From Branchiostoma lanceolatum (Eukaryota; Chordata; Leptocardii; Amphioxiformes; Branchiostomatidae): a stretch of DNA of 64,000 bases. The notes under the pieces were generated by a model that saw nothing but the letters and a program-made list of their open reading frames with translations, was not told the DNA's origin and did not search any database. Shown in pieces: positions 34,981 to 48,800 of this stretch. The position numbers were made by a program, and so were the translations under genes. How positions within the stretch are numbered: position 1 is the stretch's first letter; every line of letters starts with the position of its first letter. The stretch is taken from NCBI RefSeq assembly GCF_035083965.1, contig NC_089724.1:3706001-3770000 (forward strand). The letters run 5' to 3'.

Positions 34981-37232
34981 ATGCACAGGGAGATGGCTAG
35001 TGAGAAAGACTATGATGAAAGTTTAGACAAGGTCGCAGAGACACAGAAGAGTCTGAAAAAGAATATTCAGGAGATGCAACAGCTGACACTACGGCGCAAC
35101 GAATTCCAGCGAGTCAGAGAATTCTACCTTACAGCACCAGAATGGTCATCAGCAGAAGGCCGAGAGTTCAGTGGGATGATGGAGCTCATCAAAAACGCAT
35201 GCGACAGGTAGAATTATGTCATTCTTGTCATTGCTCTTTGCCCTTTATGTTAGAATGTTATGGAAGGCTACTAGTATGAGAAATTACCAAAACTGATTGG
35301 GGGTTACCACAACAATCTTGCAACACATCGTGAAGACAGAACACCCTTAATAGAATTTCCTAATCTTTGAGAATGCCGCATCTGATTGGCCGCAGGTAAC
35401 AAATTCCACACCGTCTAGAATAGTGAACTGGGGAATCATCTGTACCATTCAAATCTACATTCAAGTATATGGTATGATTATTTCCCTTCCAGTTTTGCAG
35501 ATCTTGTGGACGAGGCACGTGTGTATGTTCTTCTTGTGAAGAACTTTGGCAGGGACATTGCTGCTTTCACAACTGAGGCCCAGGAGGACCTAGCACCCGA
35601 CGAAGAAGATGAGCTCCTTCATGATTGGAAAAAGAGCATCGATAGAATGAAAGATGGCAACGACAAGGTACGCATACGTTGGAAACACTATTTCCTTCTC
35701 AAGGCAGATAAGAACTGAACCTGTATGTGATGTGACCTACAAGTAAGCAAAGTAAGGAAGTAAGCGAATTCATTGAAAAATGTTGGCCGTATTGACTTAG
35801 GGAGCGATCTGTTGTACAACTCTTTCAATGAAATAGTAACAAAATTGTATATGCTATTGTTCGCAGATTGAAAAAGTGAAGGACAACTTCAAGAAAATTT
35901 TGGACAAACTGAGGACTGCCCAGGAGAAAGCTGCAGGTGGTGCGGTGCGAGGAAGGGAGAAAGCTGATGCCTCAGCCAAATCTGCAGATATGAGCTCCAA
36001 AGTAGCCAAGGGTTTTGCTGCAGGAGGAGCCATGGTAGGCTTTGCAACGGGTGGTGTTGGCGCCCCTATCGTAGCAGGAATAGGGATCCTGTGCAGCAAG
36101 TTTGCAGAAGGGATGTATGCTGCTGATTCTGTGAGTATCTATGGTAAAAACCGTTGTACTCTTAAAACCTTGGTAACATATGTGATTATAGATATAACAC
36201 ATTGCCATGGCATCTGTTGTGTCAAAGCACTTCCAGATTTCCCAGATAAGGTTTTCAACATAAGATTGTGACTAAAGTGTAGCGAATAGATGTACATAGA
36301 ATTAGATAAGTTGATACTATTTTGAATATTTAATATTAAACAAATCGTTTTGGAAGACGTCGGCATCCATTGTTACTTAAATAGCTATTGTGTTTTTCGT
36401 ACAGATAAGACGATACTTTTTTGGCTCTCTGACAACTTCGGACGATTCACCCATACAGGAGAAGCAAAAAGAGTGGAAGGAGACATACGACTTCGTCTCC
36501 CGCCAACTGGACGATGCCTTTGCGATCATAAAGTGTATAACTGCGGACTGCAAAAAAACACTGAATGACTTGTCGACAGACAGCAATCGGCTCCTGGATA
36601 AATTTGAGAAACCCTTAAACCAGAAAAAGCTTGAGAGGTAAGAATTACTGATTTCATACGACCTTTATTGTTATTTGCACGATTCCAGGGGTATGTCTTA
36701 ACTTGTATACAAGATAGAGAAGTTTTAATGGTTACAGGTTGTGGATTTGTACACAGGTAAGAAACGAAGCAATCTGATGTAAAATAAGGGAACAAGACTA
36801 ACATGGGACAGATTTCTGCTTTGAGAAAGAATTCATTGAAATAGTTTTCTTACAAACGACACCAACTAAATCCTTGCAAAATTTCAGTTGTCTTCCTACT
36901 ACATTCCTTAATAAAGAATATTTCCAGAAACCTCTCTTTTGATATGCATGTTTGTACTAGTATAGCTTGCGCCTGTGCATTATTGAGCTATTGTGATCGA
37001 CTTACCGCTTGTTGACATTGTGTCAAAATGAATGTATCGGTCGACATATTTACTACCGAACTAATACACATTCATCTTATCAAACACTTGCAGGAGCGGC
37101 TATTTCAAAAAGAAATGCCTCCAACTGAAGAAAGATTCAGAGGACCTGCAACAAACCTGCATCGAGTACATCAAGAAGGACGACGAGATTCGCCGCCTAA
37201 CCGGAGGCATGGGGCGACTCAGCCTTCAATAG
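34981..37232 (+). CDS. Unrecognised helical protein with central Gly/Ala-rich hydrophobic segment
   Basis: Exons 34981-35207, 35493-35667, 35867-36130, 36405-36637, 37094-37232. All junctions are GT/AG and phases join to 346 codons (345 aa; 341 if the second Met at 34993 is the start). The first exon is preceded by an acceptor-like CCTTTAG, so a 5' UTR exon probably exists. Residues about 10-60 look like a charged coiled coil (DKVAETQKSLKKNIQEMQQL). Exon 3 has an amphipathic Lys-rich helix, then a Gly/Ala-rich hydrophobic stretch containing GFAAGGAMVGFATGGVG. Exons 4-5 are again charged helices. No signal peptide. The helix / glycine-rich hydrophobic hairpin / helix plan recalls membrane-inserting helical bundles such as apolipoprotein L, but no family signature is recognised. 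Function unknown. Confidence 0.75.
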
Positions 37233-39827
37233 AACGTCGGGCGTTGGTGAGCACTCTTGGATAATCTACTCTCCAAGCAGAGGTTGATTAGGAGGGCTGT
37301 GACCTTTTTTCCCATTTGGCATGGTTTATTCAATATTTACAGGAAAACAAACAGTCCTTAATTGCTCTGGGGGTTACAGTTACATGCCCCTTTTTCCGTT
37401 CGCCGGGATATGAGAAGTAGGTTACAATCTTTTCAATCAAACTCTGTTTGGAGAGATTCCGCGACACAATGAGTGACCCGTGCACGTGCTTTTGGCTTTT
37501 GTTGGATTTATTTCGCACCCTAGCTTGCGATATGGTAATAGACAAGTCAAGGTAGACCAGGTCGGCAATTACTAGTCGTAGAGGTGAGAAAGATGACGAT
37601 CTTTATTGTATACATATACCGACTGGGTTAAGTACAAGTCACAAGAAAATAATAGTTATCAGTGAAATGTAATCAGTCACAACTCCCATTTAGCCCACGA
37701 TATTTGGAAATTGTTAAGGCTGGGTTTACACACGCGTTTCCAAGTACACTCGGAGTAGAACGGGCCTCTGTCCTGGCCAAGGAGAACGGAGTGATAAAAA
37801 TTTTGACAAGGGTTCACGAATTTCATTCCTGTTTCTTTTAAATTGACAGCATGAGAATTTACATGCTGAAGTTCATGTGCTCAAATTTAAAATGTCTATC
37901 ATGGGACCATAAATGGTTCCTTTTAAAGGAGTAGATCATTTGACTTTTGGGCTAGATAAATTGCATGTACAAATGTACTTTCTAGGATGATGACATTTTA
38001 AAAGGCTCTATACTAGGTAGTCACCCTGACGAGTTCCTTTCAAACCATATGGATTCCAAACATATAAAGCCTGCGGAAAAAAATCTTTAAGATAACAAAT
38101 GACGATAATGATATTCTGTTCTAAAATTGCACAAAATAGCTTGGGTAAATTTTTTCGACATAATCAGATTCTCATATTGCTGTGATTGAAAATTCGTATT
38201 CATCTACTGTGATATAAATACTGCGTGTTGTGTGCGGAGCGTGCCGGATATTTGTATTTTGCTTTTTTTGTATTCCGGTGTGAGATTTGACAAAACATAT
38301 TTGTCAGTACATTGTACGCTAAACGTATTGCCAGCGCACCGTCATAGGCTATGTTGATTTGATCATATCGTTGACATCCGCGCGCGCATCAATTTTGTCC
38401 GGATAGAAAAGTTTTTGCCCCTGTAAATCGTACAGATCAGCTGAAAAATAGCAAATATATGCAATAAATGTAAAAAAAAATATTTCGGAGAACGGTTAGT
38501 GATGCCCAAAGACATTATTATGTCCTCGTAATGTCGTAGTATGCCAAAAAAAATTCCGAAGTAAAAAAAGATGTGAAAAAAGAATAATTTATTATTTTGT
38601 ATACCATACTCTGCGTGTTTAGTCATTTGTTCAACCTTCCTGACCACTTAGATTTCATAATGAGGGCAACGTTTATTTGGCCAAACCTTTTTGTATTCTC
38701 ACACTCACATCAGTTTTGTAATTCCCGTAGGATGTTATCCATAGAATCAAATCAGCATGGTCTTACGTAGATATAAAGATATTGTGTTGTGACTTCGCTA
38801 TACTGTGACTATGATTGCTCAGTGCATGGTGTAATTAACTGGCTTGTGTGTTGAAAAAGTGATCGATAATATCATATTTTCATGTATCCAAGATAACTGT
38901 TACTGAGTCACAAGCTTACTTCATTTCATTTGACTCTTGATTGTGTGCAGGAAACAATTCCAAACAATAATCATTGTGACCTTTTCAGCAATAGGTCTTT
39001 ATATGCCTAGGCCTATTTCATCGGCTTGTGATAATATTAGGAAGGTTTCTTATTATACATATTGAAATTGGCATGTAGTCAAGTCAAGTCAAAGCCTTTA
39101 TCTTATTTGGCTAAGTAATAATGCCTTTACGAGGCAGAATCACTTTTCCAAGTGACAGTAGGGGCTAGGCTAGATCACGGGTGAATAATGCGCTTGAGAA
39201 ATCAGCCTGTTTGTTGATGTCCGGATTGCAGACGCGTTGTTTTGACTGGTGAATGGTGTGAATAAAGACATGTATGGCTGCGTTTCTCTGTCTGTGATTT
39301 TTGTTTCTTGACTGTGGATAGATGAGGGCTGAATACAATCGGATATCTTCTACATACATTTCCATCATATATAGAATGAAGCCAGTCTTTTCAGGATTAA
39401 AACGTAAAACATGCAATATTCTGTAACCTGTTAAATACCACCGGCAACATTTTAGTCGATGACATGACCGGGGTGTGAGTGTGAGTCTGCTCAAACACAA
39501 AAGGTAACCTCAGGTCACTGACTTGACTCAGGGCGTGTCGTCATCGGCCAAGGGTCACGTACCAGCCTACCTCCCTGGGCAGGTGTCAGCGGGGTAAAAT
39601 TGTGGCAGACATTTGTTTAGGGAACGTGTCGGTCAACAGGTCTCCACAGGGCGTCGTAGGTTTGTCCTTATAAGGTGATGTGAAGTTTGGCGTGACGCCA
39701 GAAACATAAGTACACTTATAAAGCATTGATTTTACTCGGGGACGTTCAGTACAGTCAGGAACAACCCGGAAGTAACAGCACAAGTCTTCAGCCTGCCGCT
39801 CACCGCCGAACAGACCGTGAAGACAGA
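37233..39827. other. Intergenic between the helical-protein gene and the P450
   Basis: No gene recognised. A/T-rich. Fragments of dispersed repeats with CTTTATTGT...CCGACTGGGTTAAG occur near 37600-37650 and a related tail near 39090. A TATAAGG box at about 39669 lies roughly 160 bp before the P450 start and could be its promoter element. Confidence 0.5.
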
Positions 39828-42800
39828 ATGGCGCTAGAGTTCCTGCCGATCCCGCTGACATGGGTGGTGCTGACCGTGCTACCTGTGCTCTTCTACATGT
39901 AAGTCTGTTATTGTTTTGAACACTGCATGTTGAGTACGTTTTTCTGTCGCCAACCGGAGTCGTAGTGCATATGATCGTCTGATGTATTTACGCGATTTTT
40001 GTAGGTAAAACCACAACGTATTCATACTACCTGCGCAAGTATACGGGCAAGGAGTAATGTATTTTACCAAAGCTGTATCAAACCTCGTGTTGTTCTCAAG
40101 TACATCGGGGATCGCTATACCAGTCAATGCCAACTGGTGAACATCAATTTCCGACAGCTTACATTCCACTGCAGTAAACACAGAACTACATCTCGTAACT
40201 AACACAAGGACGGACATCTGCATGCATAAAAGCATGCATAAAAGCCTCATTTTACGCATGTACAAATGTTATGATAGTCTTGACGATTCACAAGTTCAAT
40301 ACACTGCACCGACGTGTAATTTGAACTATTGTTCTGTGATATGATCCATACGTGTTTATAAACACGAACGATTGCAGGCTACGAATACTGTACCAAATCC
40401 TTTCTCTAACCGAATTAGCTGAAAGTACGGAACGTTGTGGTATCATAATGTCTCTATGCATTTACGAATAGATCTGTTCTAAGGTATAACTGCAATGACG
40501 TGAGGTAGAGTACAGTAGTAAGGTCAGCAGACATTAGCTATGCCCATATTTGGAGATACAACAGGTACAGGAGAGAGGGCTGAACCTACCTGACGGGTTA
40601 TTACCATATATGGTCACACACCGCAAAGTGACCCCAAACATGACTTCACGGCCCTGTAACGTGATATCACTGTCATATGTTTAAAAAGCGCTGACGGATT
40701 CTTTTACATACAAAATTGATAGAGTTGTTCTATTGGCCGGCTGAAGCTCAGTTACCGCATACACACATATGCATACATATTAAACCTTTTACAAAACATA
40801 ATTATATTGAAAAGTAACCTTTTTATTTCGTTGGATTTATTCATTGGTTTGGCTGACATGGACTTACATCCAGCAGAGGTTACCGCTGTTCTTAAGGGCT
40901 AATAAAGGAATGCAAAATGACTACACGATCAGAAGTTTAACTTAGAAATACATTCAAATTTGCATCATCTCATTTATATATCATAGTTCTTTAAGATATG
41001 AAATTTCTTGGGTATTTACAATGAACGTAGAGTCCTCTCTGTACAAGGTGACGTATAGAAATTGAATTACTCATTTTGCAACATTGACTATAGGAGACAC
41101 GAAATAAGGACCAGGATTGTTTTTCACAGCGTAGGGGCATCTTTGCGCAGCAAAGCCGTATGGCGAGCGCTACAAGTGTGAGGATGAGGGCTGCATGCAG
41201 GACTATTGTAGGGGTGTCCGGGGCATGCTCCCCATGGAAAGTTTGAACTTTAAAACTCTCAAGAGACACTATTTCCTACATTTTGAGGGCTAAAGTTTGT
41301 GAAATAAAGCCAAAGTTTTATGCTTTTACATCAAAACAACAGAAAATCCTCCCTACGCTGGTTGAATCACAGCATAGGGGTCAAAATCACAGCATAGGGA
41401 ATACTAATCACAGCGTAGGGGCCCCCTATGCTCGACTGTGCTGGCGAGAACCCTGAGTAGTACTGCGACACAAACTAACACCGTAACTGATCCCTCACCC
41501 CAGCTACTGCGTGCGCCCCCTGTCGATGTTCAAGAGAATGGGAGTCGCCGGACCAAAACCTTATCCAGTCATCGGGAACATGATGGAGTTTAAGAATGTA
41601 AGTGGCAACTCAGATCATCTATCTGATATATATGATGTAATTTGATATGATATAATATGACATCACGTCATATCATATCTTAAGAAATTATATTCATATG
41701 TGGAAATCCTCCCATCACCATTACTTACTCATATAGTTTCCTATTGGCTGCAGTTTAAGTTATTTTGTGTCGATGGAAAATCAACACAATTTAATGATAT
41801 TGCTGGGAAAGTGGAAAAAGGTGTTCCAAGTGAGAGGAACATTGCTAGAAAGGAAGAGCTGCCCAACAGCTATCTATATAGTAGCCATATAATATCTAAA
41901 GACATAATAGCATTTAAGTTAAAGCTAAGGTAGGTATCGCAACTGTTTTCTACCATTCCGCAGGGCCTATGGGACATCGAGTTGCAGATGTCACGAGTGA
42001 AGGAGTTTGGAGGAGCTTACGGGTAAATCTCATCTCATGACTTATACATGATCAATATTTTGTCATGTGATCATTGGATTCTCCTTTCGACTTAAAATCC
42101 ATAAGATATCCGCAATCCTCATATCTAGTGTCTCAGGATTATTCGGTGGTACCGCTTTCTTTACTATCCCAGCATCAGCACAGCTCACTTAATCTAATAT
42201 AATTCGAATTGCTCGGTAAGTCCTTGTGTGTTTTTTCCCGTCTCAGTGTTTTCGGAGGAATGCGGCCCGCGTATGTCGTCACCGACAGGGAGTTTTTGCG
42301 GGAAATCTTCATCAAACAGTTCCACAACTTCACGGACAGATCGGTAAGAACAAGTCTTGCACTAGACAAAAATGAAGAAAGAAATTATACTTTGCAGGAA
42401 AGGGATACAAATGGAAATAGACACTGATTCTCTTTGATAACAGCTAGGTTGATTTTTTTCTGAAAAAAGAAACATCCAAACATAAACACAAATCACGTTT
42501 ATGTTGAGCTTTTCGGTTCTGGCCTCTGTTCAGTTTACAACATGTAGCCCTCTGCCGCAGTGCTTGCACACCTTCTGTGGCCCAAGTGCTATACAAACGG
42601 ACATGGGCACCGCTTTATACAAAAGTGCGTGTGGGAAGGATTTAACAAACTTCCTGTCTCCCAAAGACGAGCTCCACGGCGCTGAACGTCCGGCCGATGT
42701 GCCGAGTCCTGACGGACCTGAGAGGAGACGACTGGAAAAACGTCCGGACTACCCTCAGTCCCGCCTTCACAGGGGGCAAACTCAAACTGGTATGTACAAC

Positions 42801-45800
42801 GTAAACAGAGCTTTCATGTAGACAAACCTGGTAAAAGGAAACACAACGCAAAAACGTTAAACAAGTATTTCGATACTTTTGGGAATTAGGAAATGGTCAG
42901 ACATTTCGGATAACGTTAGAACTGACTGACAAGTCGACAGCGGATAATGTCTGAAACGTCTGGCCGTTTACAAAACCTGTTCAGTTTCATTCTGCAGTGT
43001 GTAAACTGGCATATACTGTTTTTATCTAGCGTTTTCCAGTGAATCAAAGATTAATTAGACTTCATAACATGTTGCATTACGAAGGATACAATGTCTGAGG
43101 TAGTTGAAAAACACAAAAGAACATCGAGATATTATCATAAGAAATGTGACAAAACCCAATATGGAAACAAAATGTCTAAGACAATTTCAAAACACAAAAA
43201 GAAACGTCTTCATTTGTGTCACATCTTTACTTGAATGTATGTAAGTAAATAAGTAAGTCAATGACATGTACAAGTTATATATTGTCAATTTTTCTTCTGC
43301 CAGTATCTTTATATAATATGTATAGCATTGACGTTCTGCAGTCCTTACGTTAGTTATTTGAAATGAATTGAATTGTTAGATAAATCTCTATCTTATTATC
43401 TTTAGATGACAGGCATCCTGAACCGGTGCGCAGATCAGCTGGTGGATAACATAGGGGAGGCCACGAGGGGCGGAGCAGCCTGTGATATCAAGGAGTACGT
43501 TTGATATTTTCATAGTTAAAATCCCTTATAGTACTCAATTGTCTATCATTGCAAATTGTAATAGACTATTGGCGTCAATTCCTATCGGATGTTGTTGAAA
43601 CAATTCACACAAAGGTCAAATGAATAGTGTGAATAAAGACAAATCAGTTTCTTTTTTAATAACTGTCGATATACGTGATGTGTTGGCAGTTAAGTCTTCC
43701 TTTTTACTACTTTTATTAGCCACAACACACACAATAGAGATTCAAACAATTGCAGATAAAAATTCAACAGTCAAAAGAGTCGACAGGAACTGTAACTAGT
43801 ATGTCTTCAGAAGATTGTAGCTGTGGAGCTTTCATTCAATTGACGTTTACGTTGACAGGAATGGTAAATCCAAAGAAGAAACTACAATTCCCATAACGGT
43901 GTTTCCCCCCAGGCTAGCCAGTGCCTTTACCATGGACGCCATAGCAGCCGTGGCTTTTGGAACGGACATAAACACCCAGGAGACCCCGGACCACCCCTTC
44001 GTGGTGAACGCCAAGAAGGCCTTCGGGTCGGACCTGAAGAACCCGCTCATCTGGGTCTACCGTGAGTTCAGCATCGGTCAAACCTTCCTTACCTTAGACC
44101 GTAGGTCCTCCTGTGCCGCAGGCACATAGGGCAGCATGTTTCCATCTTGACCAGTCGGTCGCCGCTTCTTCGGCTCCTTCCCATGGGATTCCTGCTCTTT
44201 TTAGGTCCCATAGGAAGGTCCGGCGCCAGGTGTTCTTAGGCCTGCCTCTTTTCCTTTTGCCCCCTGGTGGCACCCAGGTCATTGCAATCTTCGAGTGCCG
44301 TTCTTTCGGTAGACGTAAGATGTGACCTGCCAGTCGCATTCTCTTGCTGGTTATGATGTCTCCCAAATGGCTTGGACTTGGTCCCTCTGAGGACTTCCTA
44401 ATATGTGATGTATTCTTGCCATCGCACTTTAAGTATTCTTCTCAATACAAACAGTATCGGTCAAACACATCGCTTTTTATAACTTGTTTATGCCATATAT
44501 AGCTATCTATTAAGAGTCTGCTTTCCACCCATAGCATGTATTTCAGAATGTACAGATTACAAACATGTTCATATGAAATACGACGAAATATCTCCACGTC
44601 AAAATCTGGAATCAGTACTTGTCAATTCTTAAGTCTTTATTATTGACTGTTTGACACCGTGTAACACGTCAGAAAAAAGTGCAAACAGTTTGTCATTGGA
44701 CATTTTCAACCTTTCTTTATCTTCGTAAGTGTTGTAATCACTGCTTCATGTATACATGCATACATGTACTTCTGCACTTCCCAGTTATCTTCCCGAAGAT
44801 CGTGAAGCCGATCATGGAGAGTCTGCAGGTGAGCCTGTTCCCGCGGGACTGCGTCAACTTCTTCAGCGGCGTCTTCACACAGCTCATGGAGCAGCGGCAG
44901 ACGGGCGGGGAGGTGAGTAAGATTGAAACAGCTACTCGCAATGGTGTTTAACAGATTGCTGGATTGTGTAATCTTCTTCAGCGGAGTCTTCACACAGCTC
45001 ATGCAGCAGCGACAGGCAGGCGGGGAGGTATGACCCGTTTTCCCCCAAGAGCTATCGTAGGGCGGAACTTGTTGCTACCAAGTACAGCAAAGTCATCCTC
45101 ATTAGCCTCCTTCACAGGCTTCCTAGAACGGCGGCGTATATATTTGGGGGAGGGGGTGACACAAGTTCTTACACGGGCCAAGGTTCTCTAATGCCGCCAA
45201 GGGAGTTTCGCTGCCGAGGAAGTTATGTCGCCGAGGGACGATCGTTCTAGGAAGCCTGCGAAGGAGGCTACATCCTCATCAGATAGCTTTAAACATCATG
45301 TACAGCTAGATGTGTAAAGGTTACGTGTGACAGGTTGTACTGTGTCATATGACCAGCTGCTCCACGCTGTGTGCCTGAGAAGCAAGTGTGTTACGCCAAA
45401 GGGTAGTAATACCGACTATACAGATATAGACAGCACCTAATGTTATTTGCTGTTATTCACACGTCTCATGCATGTCCTTGGTGCTGATGACATTCCCGTC
45501 CACGGTACTGATGAACATGAACATGCTCATTCCTAGTGCAGAATACAATCTTCACGGCGCTGTCCTCTTCTTTGTCCACAGGGCGGAATACAATTGGCAC
45601 TGCCCTGTCCTTGGTGCTGAATACTCTTCACACTAACCATGCTGTCCTTGCTGCTGACTACCGCTCACATTGCCCGTTGTATGGTACTCAGATGATGACC
45701 ATTTTGACGTTTGCAATTTCTGTGCTCCGTCTGCACTATTCTATCTGTCCCAGAACCGGGTGAATAGGAGACAATAATTGATGACAACGATGTTTGTGTA

Positions 45801-48800
45801 ACTCTGATGTCCTTACTGTTCCAGGGTCGGGCGGGCATTACGCAGCTGATGATGTGTATGTAACTCTGCCGCCTATCTGCAATATTCCTTTTGTCCCAGG
45901 CCGTGTGAACAGGGTATGATGATTGATGACAATTATGTTTATGTAACTCCGATGTCCTTGCTGTTCCAGGGCCGGGTAGACATGACGCAGCTGATGATGT
46001 TTATGTAACTCCGATGTCCTTACTGTTCCAGGGCCGGGTAGACATGATGCAGCTCATGATGGACGCTCACACCATGAAGGATGATGATGATGAGGGAGAG
46101 GCTGAGGCGGCAGGCAGCAGAACCCGAGGGAAGAAACAGGGTAATATGCCTATATCGCAGTGGTCTCTGTGAAGATTCTAACGAATCGAAGGTTCATTCA
46201 AACATCAGGAGATATGCAAGGATCTCTGTAGACTACATTTATTCAACTCATAGCACAAACACCCTTCTCGGGCCCATCTCTGGTCAACTTCCTCTGTAAC
46301 TGATACCCGATCTCCCCCAGCTCAAGGCTCTATACTCCCTGAGTTCTGGGACATGCCATTCTCTGGTGTCGGGGCGGGGTTGGCTGGGGGGGGGGGGGGG
46401 GGGGGTGGGATGACACCTATCATAACAGTCTTGTAGGCTGATGCATGAATTCTCAGGCAGAACTATTCGGCATTTTGTTTACGGTACAATAGTGCATTGT
46501 ATGTTCTACCAATGTGGGGATGGAGGGTATCTTGCCTTTTCTCATCCAATTCACATCAACATTTTGAAGCTTTGAAGCTTGTTTATAAACTGTTTGTTTT
46601 TGTTTAGGCACTGTTTTTCAAAGCCTTTAGAGATGAATTTTCTCCAACTCTTCTTCGTGGAGATTTGTTAGTGGACACCCCTTATCTTCCCCCACACATT
46701 TTCTACGGACTAGAAATAAATACACGTCATTATCCCCCCCCCCCCCCTTTTCCAGCCCTGAGTAGGGATGACGTCCTGGCGAACGGGTTCCAGTTCATCC
46801 TGGCTGGGTACGAGACTACCGCCTCCACGCTCTCGTTCACAATGTACCAGCTGGCCACGCACCCGGATGTACAGGACAAGGTCATCCGCGAGGTGGATGA
46901 CGTCATGAAGGACAGGGTATACACTGATTCTATTTTTCATTACTTTATCACAAGGCAAACCTCAAACGTCTTCTTTATTGACATACATTTTCAATGCTGC
47001 TATTATTGCCTGTGGAGCTGTAAGGATGTCGCAAAGTAGTATGTGCAAGGAGGCGAGGTCTGCCATTTCTGATTGCATTGTTGACATAAATAGAGGTTTA
47101 GGCAGTTTGAAATGCGCCGTAGACAAAATTATCATAATCTCTGCTGTTGTTACTTCATCAAAAGCGTCATTAGTGCATGTATGTAACATTAGTAATCCGA
47201 TATCCAGTCCTAAAAGGGCTGAATATGCAACAAGTGGACACGATAGCCAAAATACATGGACAGACAAAGCTTTGTGCAAACGATTTATTTAGGTATCCTC
47301 AAAAGGGGAGTAAAATGTTTGGGAGTTTCAGCGACAAGGCTAGTGACCATCCTGTGTTTCCTCCTCCGCAGGACACTGTTGACTACGAGGCGTGTAAGCA
47401 CCTGGAGTACACGGAGATGTGTATCATGGAGAACCTGAGGATCTATCCAGCCGCAAATAGGTGAGCTTCAACACTGTACTAAGAGGAGGAGTTATATGGA
47501 AAATATGTATTTGTCACTTTCTTAAACCAGAGCCAACACCAATACTTTTTCTTACAGCGACCTTTTTCAACGTTCAAAAGCTAACTAAAGGCAATCAGTT
47601 GGTCACGCTACATTAAGCCACCAGCCTGTGCTTGGTTGGAAACGCAGACGCATTGCTCTATACGCCAACCGTAAAGATATAATGCTTCATCTCAATCAAG
47701 GACGACTACTTTACTTTAACCCTCTATAAGTCCATGTGACTGTGTGCTGTTTTTGTACCAGACTTGCCCGCGTGGCCACATCTGACACGAAGATCCAGTG
47801 GCTGACTGTCCCCAAAGGCATGCTGATGGACATCCCGGTCCTACCCATCCACTACGACCCCGAGCGCTACCCGGAGCCAGAGAAGTTTATTCCTGAAAGG
47901 TACAGATGTAATTAACCACAGCCCTATCCCTAACCTTAACCCCAACCCTAACCTAACCTAACCTAACCTAACCTAGCCTGAATTCAATCAAGCCTCTTGT
48001 GACCGCTCGCGGCCCTGTAACCACCTCGCAACCCAAGAGCTTGATGGCTATGGCCGCTAACTCAAGGGAATCCTCCTTCTAAATATGGATAATCTATGCA
48101 GCCGTCATCAGCCCACAGAGCTGCCGGCACAGGCCAGACTCTAGTTGCTAAGGATCTATTGCTGTTGCTATCCAGTGATTGACAGCTGCAGATGTCTGAT
48201 CTGCAGGTGGTAGGAAGAGAGTTTCACAGGCCGTTTCTCGGCACTTTTTCGGCAGTCAAGTCTTTTCTTGTTGGATTTTCAAACTTGGTTTTTGATGTGG
48301 GAGAAACTGACATTGTCTGCCTCTAAAGGAACAGATAAACTAAGTAGGTGTAAAATCCCTTTTAACAGGCTTGGATACATCTCATTTCTCACCCTCCCAA
48401 CATCTGGATCTCATTTCCCATCCCTTTCTCCCGTCTGCCTGTGTGACAGCTAACAGACATGCTAACTAGGTTTGTTTCTATGGCAATGGGAGCCTAGCTG
48501 AAATCCTGCCCTCTGATTGGTGTTACCATTTTTGATAACAGCTCTCCAGGCTTAGAGCAACCAGAGCACAAACTCCGCGGGGAGGGGAGAGAAACCCCCG
48601 GACAGCTGGAGTTTGCGTTATACAGACTAAACCTAACCTAACCTAACCTAACCTAACCTAACCTAACCTAACCTAACCTAACCTAACCTAACCTAACCTA
48701 ACCTAACCTAACCTAACCTAACTCACACCCTGTCGATCCACCACGACCACGAACGCTGGACCCGTGGGACGTGCGGGGCCCAGAAACTGTATCAGCATGA

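Noticed and set aside
42501-42821. 106-codon frame over P450 exon 5
   Set aside because: Wrong frame. The P450 frame through exon 5 (SSTALNVRPMCRVL) fits the family and the splice phases.
47930-48722. True telomere or chromosome end
   Set aside because: The pentamer tracts are internal to a gene intron with coding exons on both sides, and the unit is AACCT rather than the AACCCT expected for chordate telomeres.
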